A stretch of DNA of 64,000 bases from Mycogone perniciosa (GCA_025331125.1 JAOALB010000135.1:1-64000); one strand, 5' to 3'. Counted from the stretch's first letter, positions 23,287-36,036 are shown. Made by a program: numbers and translations. The notes: generated from the sequence alone by a model not told the origin.

Positions 23287-24219
23287 ATGGCGCCACCAAC
23301 TTCTCCTCAGCCTCCTATCACTGAAGGCGGAAAGACATGGGATGATGCTACAGAAGTGGCACAACTCATGGGACGAGAGAACAATGTGGCGCCACCTGTG
23401 GATGTCAACCATATCAAATCTGGTGATGTTCCGGCAGCTACACACCTTAGCCGAGATTCATTATCCGGTTCTACGACCGCGGAGACTCCACATGTGGATT
23501 CAGAGACTTTTATTAGGACTGCCGACAACGAATTCTTGTCAATTTCAGATTCCACATATACATGACCCCAAGAGGTGGATCCATTTCCAGATTCTGGAAC
23601 ATGGTCGGAGAATGCTATCATCGGCATTGATGAGCCCCTGTCAGACGATGAAGCACCTAGATTCCGACTGGACGAGGAGGTATGCCGTACCCTAGCCCGC
23701 AGCAGGCTTGTCAGCCATCCCATGGTCGGAAAATGCCGGCTTTTAGTTGCAAATCTGTTCTCACCGTCTCTATAGCAAAGAGCACCCCGTGTCTGCAGAT
23801 ACGAAGATGCCGGGATCTCTCGCATGCCGCAATGCCCCTTACATACTTACACTGCGTGTCCCTCATTCTCTATTCCGGCTCGTGTGCTGACATAGACCTC
23901 CAGTTAGCGGCCGTCAAGATGGCAGGACCAGGAATATCAGAAACGATGCAGGGAACGACGTGAGAGAACTCAGGCATATTCCCAAGCTATGCAATTGGAG
24001 ATAAACCAAGCGTCATACGAGTTAGAGTACATACGGCCAGTTCCGAGATGTGGCGGAATCGATGCCCAAGGTGATGGACAGGCCGTACACCGGCCTGTAG
24101 TCTCCTTCCGGCATCGTATTTGGCAATCCGCTTCATTACAAATGCGGTCCCTCATGCTTGTCTTGATACCATTGGCCCTCTTCATCCTACTCATTGCTGA
24201 TATACAGGTCTCGCTTTGA
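23287..24219 (+). pseudogene. Unrecognised C-terminal-anchored membrane protein, in-frame TGA
   Basis: Start ATG at 23287 in an excellent context (TAACCATGGCG). The frame encodes a Ser/Thr/Pro-rich hydrophilic N-terminus (MAPPTSPQPPITEGGKTWDD), meets TGA at 23563-23565, then continues in the same frame with matching acidic composition (PFPDSGTWSENAIIGIDEPL) to a GTATGC donor at 23680. Joining to an acceptor after TTAG at 23907 (a GCTGAC branch-like site lies just upstream) gives WQDQEYQKRC.., a charged helical segment, then one strong membrane helix (SLMLVLIPLALFILLIADI) near the C-terminus and a stop at 24217-24219. The product would be about 234 aa. Family unknown. CGA to TGA is a simple transition that would explain the stop. 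The 228 nt intron is long and untested, so the model is tentative. Confidence 0.45.
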
Positions 24220-24276
24220 CGGCTGCAAAATTGAGACGATGACTTGGATCGGGGCTCGGGGGAACTAGGATGCAAC

Positions 24277-24292
24277 TACGGAGTACTCCGTA
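24277..24292. repeat. Perfect 16 bp palindrome TACGGAGTACTCCGTA
   Basis: A self-complementary copy of the dispersed GTACTCCG element, in non-coding DNA just after the membrane-protein pseudogene. The same 16-mer recurs at 48559-48574 and 56600-56615. Confidence 0.9.
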
Positions 24293-26663
24293 TCTACTTT
24301 GTACCAGAGATGAATCTCTGATAAACCATTGACGTTAAAACTCCGGACTGGCACAAGGGACAATGCTGAGGCACGTGGGCAGTCAATTGGACTTGTGGAA
24401 GTATAGCGAATACTGTGTTTTTCACTTGCATCATTTTGCGATGGATCGATAACAGTAATTGTGCCAGCGATGTATCTGCAAGATCAACTTCCTGATCAAG
24501 TAGTATCTTCACTAAGAAGCGGCGCGTATTTACTAATTACCTATTCCAAGATCAACTAAACGATTACACGGCTGCGTTGTCTGTAATGCCGGTGTGCATA
24601 TATCGCGGAGCAAGTATGGTGTTATACATGTTAAGATGGGCATACAAACTACCTGTAACTACAAGGTAGTCAAGAATGGAGCAGCTTTAACAAGCTATCA
24701 GCTCTCCAAAGTACTGAGCACTCCGTACATCGGAAAGTATCGGGGGACGTCTCTAGCAACAGTGGGGACCGAGGGAGTCAAAGCCGGCGCCGGTCCTCCG
24801 TTACGGACACGGCTGGAGATGGCGGAAACAAGCAAGACATGCAGGCATCCGGCAGTCGTACAACTAGCGCGGCCCTATGAAGTTTTGGTGCGAAGTTGGG
24901 TAGACGGAGTGTTTGTATTACTCCCGTGCTCCGGTGGATTAGCGGAAAAGAACCGCTCAGATTTGGAGGGTATGATTTTGCCCCGATTCTCCGAGTTTTT
25001 ATCCTTCCGAGACTTTTAATGTGATTGAAGCTGTTAAGTGTCTCTTAGGTCTCACTCTCTCACGAGTCGAGTCCCCGCATGAAGCCGTCGAGAGAAGTGG
25101 TGCCGTGGCGTTGTCTTGCTAACTTTAAACATCCCCCTAATGTCATCAACAACGTACAAATCATTCCGTAAAAAGGTTCCGTGATTGCTAATGCCTGTTA
25201 GATTACCACTGTCAAAATACGGATGACCTCCGTAAGTTTCTCCGGTCTGGACTTTTACCCAACGACGACTGTCTCTGGAGTATTAGAACACTTCTAGATG
25301 CAGAATCAACCCGGGGACGCGGAGTCCCGGCCAGGCAAGGGGTTGAAACCTGAAGGCTAGGGACAAAGGGGTGCCACACATGTAGAAAAGGCGCAAATGG
25401 AGACTGGCGAATGGGAAATGATTCATAGTCAGGTAATATATCAAAGTGCATACTACTCCGTACTATTAATGGATATCCAACCTCGAGCCTCTTGGAATAC
25501 CCAGCTATCATTGTCCATGCCTATAGTAGAACAGAAGTCTTTGGGGCTAGCAGGCACGAAAACCAGGACACGTCAACAATGCAAAATTTGTCCTTGGCAT
25601 TACGTCGGTTCAACCCTTGTAATATATGATCATGATTCGTGATCACGCTAATGCCCCAGGGCGAACGAGATGGTGATGTATGAAGTACAAAGTATTATTG
25701 ATCAAGACTTCAAGGGAGGATATACATAATGGGCGCTTAGTGCGAAGGAGTATACGCTGTAATACTTCGTACATACGTTCTATGAGGACTAGACTCATTT
25801 GAAGTTTCTTTTGGGGGCCGATCAGCCGCACGTGGTATTCAATCCGGTTACTACAATCGAGGCCGATGACCAGGGTTGTACGGAGTACAGCCACTGATAG
25901 GACATCATGGCCCTCTCACCTGAGATAAGTAATTCCAAGAACATGGGTCATTGAAACAAGTGTACTCCGTATGAAGTATGGTCTTGGGTAATTCAGCTCG
26001 CAGACCAAGTACCGAGGATGCCTAGGCAATTGACAGCCTCACTCATCAACTGTTGTGAAGCATGAAGAGTGAAGCCGCAATATGAGAAGCAGCCGCACAG
26101 GGGTGCCCACGCGAGACTGAGACTGAGGCAAACCGTACATATGCACATGCCTCCGTGGAGGTGGAAAGGCGGTTCTTGACATGGGGGTCACCAACACCCA
26201 AGGGTCTCCGTATGCACGTACGTATTTCTGGATTTCTTCCAAGCAACCTGATGAGGCAAAACAACACGCAGCGCGCACGAGGTAATAGGAGCGGGTTTAG
26301 CGGCAACAAGAAAAGACGAGACAGGGCGCCACACTCGTGCTTGAACGTGCATTAACATGCAGGCCTTGCAAAAACAAAAAATCCTATGAAATACATACTA
26401 TACCATACATATGCAGGAGAAAAGAGGAAAAAAGAAAACAACGAAGGGAATAACCACAAGAACAATGGATCTGCTGCGGCTGCATGGAGTAGCCACCGGC
26501 CATTGGTGGGCAATGCATTGATCAGTGATAGGACACTTGCCCCATCACTAAGGAGCTGCTAAGCATGCGAGTGTGACCTCTCTACGTCAAGCGTATTGTC
26601 CAATCACCCACTGATGTACGGCCTACTGCATGTTATTCGTCAGATTTCTCTTTTTCGTCCCCT

Positions 26664-26670
<7 letters not shown>

Positions 26671-26700
<30 letters not shown>
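26671..26700. repeat. (GT)15 microsatellite
   Basis: Thirty bases of uninterrupted GT repeat, preceded by an imperfect GTGTGC unit, in the gene-poor region. It may vary in length between isolates. Confidence 0.95.
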
Positions 26701-26703
<3 letters not shown>

Positions 26704-29397
26704 AGTACATCTGTGTGTTCTGTCTCTTTACCCGCAAACTGCTACATACGCAACGTATGTACGGAGTACAGAGGAGGATCCAATAGGTTGTTGGGAGCTG
26801 ATGAGATCATAGTTGGTATCAAGTCATGTACCTACATATGCCACACCCCTCTCGGGACCAATGGAGAGTCTTAGGAACATACGACTTGGGCGGTGGCGTA
26901 TGTATGTGCAAGCAAGTCTTGGACCCGTGAAAACGGCACCTGGGTCGTGTGGCTCACTTCGAAGAAGCCTCCCTCTCATCCATTTGTATTGATGACCCCA
27001 TCCGGGCGGTAGCCGCGGCACCCTCCCCCCCAGCTCCGCAAGGGAACCTGGAGGTTGCGTTTCCTGTTTGCCAATTGGATGACTCGCCGTCCCGAGGAAA
27101 CAAAATAAAACTAAAACGGCGAAAACGGGGGTTTGCCATTCGTTCAAAGAGTTTCCTGCTTAGTTCAGCTGTTTCTTCTCTCTCGCCGCTCACCGGCAAC
27201 AATGCTCCGTGTTGGGCGTGTTCGTTGGTCGGGGATTTTCCCGGTCCCAAAAGCTTGTTTCTCTGCGGACTAACAACAAAAACGCCTTTTCTGTCGTGAG
27301 GGAGTGTGTGTGTCTGCGTGTCCGGGCCGGCCACATGCGGCGGAGGCGGAACGCCTTATTGATCGGACGTTCCCCGATCACAGGCCACGAGGGACCCCTA
27401 CTTGCACACATCGCCCGCAAGAAGTCTGCTCGCATAGCGGCAAAAGACAATACGGGACAGTGAATGGGTCCTCGAACTATGTACCGGCAGAATGCCGTGC
27501 CTAGAGAATTTGCCAGGTGGGGATTTTCCGGGGATGTTCTTTTTATCCCTCAAGTGTTAATACTATTTCCGGCTCCGGGTAGTATGTAGGAATGGTACGG
27601 AGCAGTAGTAATACTAATACAGGGCGAACACAAGTGGGCCAAAACGTGGCCCCCAAAGAGTCGGTCTCTCTCTTGATTGGGCTCTTTCGTGGGTTTTTGG
27701 CCCGGGTTCAGTGAGTAATCGCAGCTCGAAATTCCAGAAGGGGGAGCTATCAGAGTAATACATTCCGTCCGTCTATCTGTTCTATTAAGGAACCCCTTCG
27801 CCTGGTCCTTTTGCTTTTTTCAGCTGAGCCTGTCTACTTCGTACGGCTTCTAGAAACCAGACAGAGAGGGCGAAGGGAGGGAGTGGGGGCGGGCTGCCGG
27901 CGCGCCGTTGGAAAAGCCATCCCAAGACAACGGCGTGAGACAAAATCCACCGGCGTTCGTTCGGTCGTTCAGTGGGGGCGTGAATATCTCTCTGATCTGC
28001 CGTTCGCGTTGTTATTGTTATGTACTCGTACTTTATGACCTTGGGTACTGCTCGTACTGCCTGGTCGGCGGGCGGGAGATGTCACTTACATGGTCCTCTC
28101 TAATTACGGGTACTACGTTGCGATATATACGGCCTTAACTTGACGGCGGCCCATAAGGAACTTAACCGATCCTCCTGCTAAGGCATTGAATTAGAACAAA
28201 ATGCATACGAGTACTACCAAGCAATGAGCGGTCCAGTGCCTTGCGTTTTAGTGCCCACCGGCTAACCCTGCGAAAACCGCCAACATCACGGCGCCATTGC
28301 GCGGCTGCAAAGCCCTTACCAACACGCCATGACGGTAGCATTAAGGACATTCTTCAACAGGACTGGCTCGAGAGGAACCACTCCCGCCGCCGTACCGTGA
28401 CCGTGACCGCTCGGGGATAGGGTACAATTTTTGAAAAAGCGAGATGAAATGAGAGAGGGTGGTTGGTTGGATGGGCAGAATTTGCCTTTCAGGAGGAGGA
28501 ATGAGTAAACAGCACATCTGAGCTGAAAGCTCTCGTCCAATAATGCCAAACTCCGCATGTTGCCACCAGTCAGAGAGATAGAGTATCCAGAGTCTATCAT
28601 CTGCAATTTCCCTCCTCCAACACACATAAATACCCATCATGAAGGAAGGGGGGTATGATGAAGAGGGAGTGAGAACTGAGAAAAGCGATCGTATGTAGTA
28701 GTACAGAGTAGAGAGGGGGGGGCCGGTGCATACGGAGTACACCATCTCGGACTCTCACACTCACACTTTGCACACACCACCAAACGCCAGCCATTTGATA
28801 CTACTACCACTACTACCATGAGCTACCAACGTACGCGTCCCGAAGCGGACGCGGATCGTACATCGGCCGCCCGTCACCTTCTCATCCCTTCAGCCCTATT
28901 GTGATAGCGGTATCAGTGGAAGTGGGTATAATAACCGTACGAACCACGAGCCATATGTCAACGCCCTGCTGCGTCTCTGCTGCACGATGCATAGTGCATA
29001 CATCCATCCATACCTAACTACCTACTCCGTACTCCGTACATACATACATGCCCAGCGACTAATAAGCGCCGCACAGCACAACAGACAGGGCGTGTGTTCC
29101 CTTCATATGGCCCCTTTCTGTCAAGTACCTATTGCCGACCTACCTCTACCATATAATACATATTCGTCCCCTCTTTCCCTTTTCTCTTCTTCTTTGCTTT
29201 TTGAGTCAAATCGAAAAGGGAGAAAGCCTTTATTCTTATTTTATTTTATTCTTTATTTTTCTGCTATTTATTGCATGGTGTTTTGTTCCCTCTTTTTTTT
29301 CCTCTTCGCCGTTGTTGAGCCTCTCTCTGTCTGTTGATTCTAAGACAAAACAGCCCGCCTGCGTCAACACCAGCAGATCCCCACTATCGTCATCACG

Positions 29398-29682
29398 ATG
29401 AGAGGACCCTCGGACAGAACCATTTGCCGGGTCATGACATTACCGCCGCCGCCATCATTACCACTTATAACGACGTTTTCCGACTTGGTGGAGGACGATG
29501 ATCACCACCACAATCACAATCACTGCTGCTTGGAGAGTTTGCCCAGTGGCGGTATAATATCCTTCTCCAACAAAAAGTGTGCTCATGCCCTGACCCACGA
29601 GTGTCCATTTCTGGCAGACTCCAACTCCAGTCTCTGCACGGCATGTTCCATCGCGGCTGCCAACAGCCAACCGTGCGCATGA
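29398..29682 (+). CDS. Candidate His/Cys-rich small protein, 94 aa
   Basis: An open frame starting at an ATG after a long T- and CT-rich stretch that resembles a fungal leader. The product has a DDDHHHNHNH cluster at about residues 34-44, followed by spaced cysteines (CC, C..H..C, C..C), with eight cysteines in total. This could bind metal, but the family is unknown and the His run may simply reflect CAC/CAT-rich low complexity. No intron evidence. Treat as a candidate only. Confidence 0.25.
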   Translation: MRGPSDRTICRVMTLPPPPSLPLITTFSDLVEDDDHHHNHNHCCLESLPSGGIISFSNKKCAHALTHECPFLADSNSSLCTACSIAAANSQPCA

Positions 29683-32106
29683 GAAAGCCCATATAATAGG
29701 GCTCTATGCCATTGCCCTTATCAGCATCTCATTGACGACTATCACGACACATCGCCATGGCCATTACTACCACCAAACCGCATACATACTACTCCACGCA
29801 AAAGCAAGGTGGTATAAGTGGCGGGACCCTATTAGGCGGACGAAAAACAAAGAAAATGTCCCATCCCCAACGAAGCAGCACGCAGCAGAAGTAACAAGCA
29901 TGGAAGCCTGCCTCGTGTTCACGCCTAGGGGGGCGTAACGCCGCCAAGAACTCTCAGCAACCACACAGACAAAGACAGACAAGTACATACATACATACGT
30001 ACCATCCAAAACACCCAGTTGTTCAGAACATCTCCGGCCCGCACGCACAAAAAACGCCCTTTTTCTTACCAAGCAAGCGAGTGGGTGAGTTTGTCAGGAT
30101 GGGGCTTTTAGTATTGGGGAGGGAGGGATGTGGATGGATCTATTTTTCTCGGCTTTTGTGGGCTGGGGGTGATTGTCGTACCGTCACGTCACACCGCTGC
30201 TGCGCACCTGGCCTGGGAGAGAAAAGATGAGAGACAAGAAGGGAGAGAAGAAGAAAGTTGGTGTTTTTTTTCATGATATCAACGGATTGGAAGTCAAAAG
30301 GGCGTAAAGGCGAACAGCATACATACACCTACACGGAGTAGCTCGTATGGGCTTGGGGCAGACTTTAATCACACGAGGTCACGAGATAATGGGAATGGGT
30401 CTATTTCAGCGAGCATGGGGAGAGGGGGAGAAAGAGAGCGCGCATGGCATATCCATGGGAAAAAACGGGGTGTTGTAATACTACCATACCAAACCTAGAC
30501 CATCCATTAACTATAGAGCGACCTATTACCTATACCAGCGGTAATGACGTTTACCCTTTTTAGCCTTGTTCATTCTCATTCTCAAGTCTGGATACGAGAA
30601 AGAGTTCACGAAGTGAGGCTGAAGTTAGGATCTACACATTGGATCTTGGACAAACTGCCCACATAGTTCAACGCCACAAGATCCAACTTCGCCAATATAT
30701 CCCTTCCATTTGCAAAGCAAGCTGTGAGTGGCTAGCATATGAACTGCTTCTACTATTCCCACTAATATTCCACCTATCAAACGCGCAGTCCGTTTAAATC
30801 CTTCCTTCCATTACCCTTTCCCTCTCTCCTGCATGAACGAGATGCTATTCTGGGGTTGGCGATTTTCCCCTAGTTACCACCCTTCCAGTCCAGCCTGATA
30901 TGCATGTCTGCACTTCGTACACCCACCCCCTTCCATGGTAAAGACCTAAACGGGCCAATCCGGCTTCTTCCATCCCGTCGCATGTTGCCAAGAAAGGCCA
31001 TGCATGCAGTTTTTGCAGACTCAAAGATGAGCGCGCGCGCACGCTGCGGGCAAGTTCTCATAAGGATTCACCCAGCTTGATAATGGACATCTCTGCTCCC
31101 AGCCCAAGTTGTAGATCCCAAAAAACAAGACCAAGCAGCTAACGTTGACGTACGAACACAATGGGGAGTGTAAGCAGTAACAAGCCGTCATCAACCCGGT
31201 TTACATACCACTAGTCCGCTGCATCCCTTCATGCGCTCATGGTTTTGATCTTGCATCCGCCCATCTCAGCCCGTCCGAAACCGCCGACTAGGTTACGAAC
31301 ATGCTTGCCCCCCTTCTCCAAACTGATAACGACGAGGCCCGCTTCTTTCTTCGCTTTAGCCGCGACTATTCCCGCAAGGCACCTTTACGAATGCCACATG
31401 GCAGGACAGTACTGGAAGATTTTACGGAATTGCATTACAAAGTTGATGCTCCCGGGTTCTGTCCGCGTATCTCGGGCATATAGGGCTATTGTCGCCGATA
31501 ATTATGAAGTTATTTGAGATTGATAAATGCCCATGTGAGCAGAATATTGCAAATCAGTTACAAGTGCTTGGCACTCGGTACGGAGTACTAGTAATATATA
31601 CCCGTAGATAATAACGAGCGAGGTGGCTTGGGAAAGACAAGGGTTTGAATTGAAGGGTGATGTATCGGGGTAATCAAATTGGCAGAGACCCTCTTCCCCC
31701 CAAACAAATCTATGAGTGTCGACACATATTAACGAAGCATTCACTTAGAAGACAACGACTGGGCAACGGACCGAGAATAATGTATCATGGCTTTTATAAA
31801 TGTCTCATCTCAAATAGATATAATGACCTGTGCTAATCATATGCATTGGCCGCGCAGGTCCAAGCTGCACTGCGTCAATACGCTCTCCTGGTATGTTGGA
31901 GACATGCCCAATACCACACACCAGCTGCTCATTGGGAGCCCAGAAGCAAAATGCAAAACACCTGGTATCAATTCAACCCAAATCTAGGTACCTAATCATC
32001 TCTGCCGAAAAAGCACCCCAAACGTCCTTCCCCATAGAATAATATCTGCGTAACATAAGAAAAAGAAGTTGAAAGCTGTCATCGATTGAACGATAAACTA
32101 GGTTGT

Positions 32107-32544
32107 CTAGTAGACAATGGCAACGGCGGCAGCAATGGCAGCGGCGAGGACACCCGACCGAACCATGCCCTTGGCACCAGCACCAGTGGGCACGGGAGCA
32201 GGACCAGTGCCAGAAGGAGAGGTGCCGGGCTTGGTTGGCTGAACGACAATGCTAGAGACAGTGACGGTGCCGGTAGGGGCAGCATAGCTCGTCGAGTTGG
32301 AGACGCTCCAGATGGGAGCCTGGGTCGACGAGGACGAAGACCAAGAGGTGGTGGTCTCAACGGCCTCCTCAGTGGTCGTCACAGACTCAGCGGTAGAGGT
32401 ACGCGCAGGGCAGTTGGAGACAGTGGGGTGGCAAGATGTGATGGTCAGGGTGCGAGTAGTCGTTGAGGTCAGAGTCTGAGTGCTGACATCGTCGTGGGCA
32501 GCGGCCACGGCAGCTGCAACGGTGAAGAGGGTGGTGAAACGCAT
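32107..32544 (-). CDS. Small GPI-anchored, Ser/Thr-rich cell-surface protein
   Basis: 145 aa, intronless. The N-terminus MRFTTLFTVAAAVAAAHD is a clear secretion signal. The middle is very rich in Ser, Thr and Pro (SWSSSSSTQAPIWSVSNSTS), as in O-glycosylated wall proteins, with a single Cys pair (CHPTVSNC) at about residues 38-44. The tail has a small-residue patch (PTGAGAKGM) followed by a hydrophobic end (VLAAAIAAAVAIVY), the layout of a GPI attachment signal. It is probably processed in the ER and placed on the plasma membrane or cell wall. A large antisense frame is a shadow of the GC-rich repeats. The protein is too low-complexity to name. GPI13 in the same window makes the anchor that such proteins receive. 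Confidence 0.85.
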   Translation of the reverse strand: MRFTTLFTVAAAVAAAHDDVSTQTLTSTTTRTLTITSCHPTVSNCPARTSTAESVTTTEEAVETTTSWSSSSSTQAPIWSVSNSTSYAAPTGTVTVSSIVVQPTKPGTSPSGTGPAPVPTGAGAKGMVRSGVLAAAIAAAVAIVY

Positions 32545-34861
32545 GTTGATGATGGTGCAAAGAGTGTAGGTATGAGTCCTGGAGCTTTTGCTTGGAATGA
32601 GAGCAAGGTGCGAAGAGCACTAGTGTTTGTGTGTAAGCGATAGAATGTTCCGTAAAGGAGAGTAGGAAGTTGAGCAAAAGCGTCGTCAAGACAGCAGGGA
32701 ATGAGCGTGGTAATAAAGTGTGATGGAAGAGGAGAAAATCGAAACAAGAAGCGGAGGGGCGGGGCCTCTCCCTTATGTCTGTTTGTTTCCAATGGCCAGC
32801 GGCAAGGTGAAATCTCTGACAGGACCACCGGGCCTCGGCCACGTAAGATCCTGGGAGGGCCCTGGCGTCGTTAGTTGTGAGCTGGCGCTCTCAGGCACAT
32901 GTCATGATTGGATACCGTCAGGGAAACGGCAAGATGGTGGATCGCACGACCGTATCTGACTGGCTAGTCGACGGTACCTTGCATGGAGGGTCTGCGGTAC
33001 ATCCTTTCCGCCTAGCAGTTATGCAATCAGACATCGGGATTGGCCATCATCGGGCTGTCAGGCTGTTGGGCTGTTGGACAGAGTACGAGTAGCATTGGGC
33101 GGTGCTGAGCTGAGGCGGCAAGGGCGGTACGGTGCCAAAGGTGGCAAACAGACTTTTTTTTCTCTTTTTTTTCTGACTTTTAGACGATGATCTCTTCTCC
33201 GTCGAATTCACCGATAGTGTGAGGCATCCAGGAGTTGCAGTACTATCTGTGCGAGAGTCGAGCGAGTCCGGTCGTCGCCCGCTCGGTCGTGTAAGCTTCA
33301 TCTCCTTTTTCGGCGCCTATTGTCGAGAATAAACAAGGTCGCAAATTGCCTCATATCCTTGATCAAAGCCTGTGAAACTTACCTGGACCCAATCCCGGTC
33401 CGTGGCGTGCGCTTCAGGTGAGACAGGCGGGCCAAAAACGCGACAAAAAGAAAGGTCGTGCATTATTATGAGCAGATCGCAGCTATCCAGCTGAGTCCCA
33501 GTGTCTTGCAATTGCTCTCTTGCCGCATCACAGTGCATCGACCGCTATCCCACGATCCTCTCCCAACACATGCTGCTCATAAACGAGGATTGGAACGCAT
33601 TTTCGCCAATGTTGGCGAAGCCTCGGCGGACTCATCAATGAATGACTCGGACCCATAGGAGTGGCCGAGACAGATCTCTGCGCTGACCAACGACGTGTTT
33701 CTATCTCATGCCACCACTCAAAGAACCTTTTTTATCCGCGGGGAGAGACAAAGAGGCGCATGTCTCTCCGACAGGGCCGCCGACCGCATTCCAGTCGCTT
33801 TGTCCGACGTGATGGAATGTGTGACAAATCTTGGTGCTCCGTAGAACCTTGAAAGAAAGCCTTAAAAGAATATGTATGGCTTAGTCATTGAGGCGTGGCT
33901 TCTCGATTTGGCAACTGTTTCGCACGTAGATAGTTCCTACCCGGACAAGAAGTTTTGATATCAGGTCAATAAGGTAGACTGTCTAACCATCATACCTTTG
34001 ATGGCATTAACAGTCCGTTGGTTACAAAAATCTATGAATATCACGTTGCCCAAAGACGAGCCATTGTACAGCTGGCAGTGTAACATTGGTTGTTACGAGC
34101 TTTTATGGAACAAGTGGTTTCCTGCCGTGGATCAGTCTGTCTTATAAACAGTTGATAAGCAGTTTCCAAATGCCATTTGTTACTCGTACATTGCATACTC
34201 AAGAGCTCACCATCAACCTTCCTTGGGCAACTCCAAGATTTAGATGATTAACTGCACTCGTAATTTTCCCTTGTTTACGTGTTGAATAAATTAGATGCAC
34301 CATTCACTAAGCACTACGACAGATGAATGCATTAAAACAAATCATTATTAGCGGTTGCTAAATTAATGCGCAGGGCAGATCAACTAACTTACTACTACTC
34401 GTATTCATCTCACCCTGCTTAGATTGAGACAGAAGTGATGCAAACGCTGCTTTCTCCCTTGTATTTTCTTTTGGCAATAAATCAAATTATAATGATCGAA
34501 ATATTACTACGGAGTAGTACTAGCAGTACTATTTCTCTAATACTACTAATAATAATATTCCCACTCTTTGCTAAAAGTGACGGCATCCTATCCACCCAAA
34601 TGCTCTAGGTTAACCAAAACGTACAAGTTTCACATCTCCAACTGACGACGCAATGGGCTCCCTGTTGCTCTGGTTGCGTTACCCCGCCCCCGCAGTTTGG
34701 GCAGCTTCACGTCCACCCAAACGCCTTCTCGCACCACACAGAAACCTGCATCAAGCACAAAATTAAGTACTCCAGCCAAGCGTAATACAAAAGCCGCAAA
34801 TCAAAGAGTCGAGCTGGAAGGATCAGCTGCCTGAAAAATCGCCCCCGCAGCGACCGGCAAC
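32545..34861. other. Intergenic, 2.3 kb
   Basis: Contains the promoter of the GPI-anchored protein (CT-rich on its strand just upstream) and the promoter of the SH3BGR-like gene. Two minus-strand frames, 33317-33538 and 33047-33301, can be joined through a GTAAGT...CAATAG intron in phase, but the joined text is low-complexity and unlike known proteins, so no gene is called. An AT-rich stretch occurs at 34250-34570. Confidence 0.5.
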
Positions 34862-36036
34862 ATGACGACCTACTCAACCGACCCAGCTCTCTACATATAC
34901 ACCTCCCTGACGGCGGGCTCCTCACACATCGTCACGGCAACGTCTCGCCTCGAGACTATACTTCGCGCCAACCGGATACCCTTCAAGGCTCTAGATATTG
35001 CCACCGATGAAAAGGCTCGCATGCTCTGGGGCCGCAGGGCCGGCAAGGATCCCGGTGGTAGGGTGAGGAAGCTCCCGGCCCTGGTGCAGGAAGGCTTTGT
35101 TATAGGGGTACGTCACAAAACATCTTTTTGTCAAGGTGTGCTATCTGACATATCTCATCGATTACGGAATAGGACATTGTGGAGATCGAGGAATGGAACG
35201 AGTATGGCGAGTTGAAGCAGCACGTCAAGATCTACTACGACGAATATACCATCCCCAACATCAACCACAAATTTCCCGAACCGATGAAGAGGAAGCCTGC
35301 CGCGAAGAAAACAACTGCTACCGCATCTACTGCCTCTGCCTCCGCGTCTACGTCTGAGATCCCACCGGCTCCTCCAGCTCCCGAACCCAAGACCGACACA
35401 GCATTACCAATCCGATCCGTCGCTGATGAAGCGGCGCAGAAAGCTAAGGAGCTTCGACTGAAGGCGTTGCGAGAAAAAGTCCACGGGAAGAAGGCTGAGG
35501 ATGAAGCTGATAAGAAAGAGGAGCCTGCTGCGGATAAAACTGAGGGGGCGGTCAAGAAGGATGAGGCGAAGGCAGAAGGGGTAAAGGCGGAGTCGGAATC
35601 GGAGTCGGAGGAGTCAGAGGAAGAGGAAAGTGAAGAAGAGTCCGAGGATGAGGAGTCCGAGGAGGAAGAATCTGAACATGGGGAAGAGAAAGACGAAAAG
35701 GAAGAAGATAAAGATGACAATGATAGTGAAGAGGAGAATGAAGAGAAAACTGTTGAGAAGCCGGAGGAGAAGAAGGTAGAGGCGGCAGAAGAGGCCAAGA
35801 CGGCAGAAAAGCCAGAGGCCGCCAAATCAAGCGAGAAGACGGAGAAGTCAAAAAAGTCATCGGACAAGGAGAAGAAGTCCTCTGACAAAAAGAAGGACAA
35901 GGAGAAGAGTAAGGACAAGAAGAAGGAAAAGTCCTCTAAGAGGTCGTCATCCAAGAAGTCCTCCGACAAGGATAAGAAGAAGGACAAGGACAAGGTCAAG
36001 AAGTCGAGTAAGGCGAAGAAGTCGGACAAGGAATGA
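34862..36036 (+). CDS. SH3BGR-type thioredoxin-fold protein with long acidic/basic tail
   Basis: Two exons, 34862-35107 and 35173-36036 (GTACGT donor, AATAG acceptor, phase 0), give 369 aa. Residues 1-110 form an SH3BGR/glutaredoxin-like domain: LYIYTSLTAGSSHI, then FKALDIATDEKARMLWGRR, then KLPALVQEGFVIGDIVEIEE. There is no CxxC active site, as is usual in this family. From about residue 125 the protein becomes low-complexity: Ala/Pro/Thr, then a Glu/Ser-rich acidic block around residues 215-265, then a Lys/Ser/Asp-rich basic tail (KKDKEKSKDKKKEKSSKRSS). Such tails suggest disorder and nucleic-acid or protein scaffolding, but the function is not established. A 264-codon antisense frame over the tail is an artefact of the repeats. 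Confidence 0.85.

Larger units (their letters stand above)
24220..32106. other. Gene-poor region, 7.9 kb
   Basis: No confident gene. It holds a perfect 16 bp palindrome at 24277-24292, dispersed CGGAGTAC elements (25881, 25962, 26762, 28733, 29029, 31581), a (GT)15 tract at 26671-26700, CT- and T-rich tracts at 29165-29320, CATACATA runs near 29040 and 29985, and one candidate short ORF at 29398-29682. A 61-codon frame at 31301-31483 has protein-like text but no context. The region may hold long non-coding transcripts or long leaders; nothing in sequence alone proves this. Confidence 0.5.

Noticed and set aside
24594..25019. 141-codon plus-strand ORF
   Set aside because: No recognisable motif, no intron signals or leader, and sequence typical of the repeat-rich intergenic DNA around it.
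31301..31483. 60-residue plus-strand ORF with protein-like text
   Set aside because: Short, overlapped by another frame, and with no supporting splice sites or homology that I recognise.
33047..33538. Possible two-exon minus-strand gene joined by GTAAGT..CAATAG
   Set aside because: Phase fits, but the translation is Lys/Ser low-complexity and ends in unrelated text; splice-like words occur by chance.
35235..36029. 264-codon minus-strand frame rich in Ser/Phe/Leu
   Set aside because: Reverse reading of the Lys/Glu repeat tail of the SH3BGR-like protein; low complexity only.
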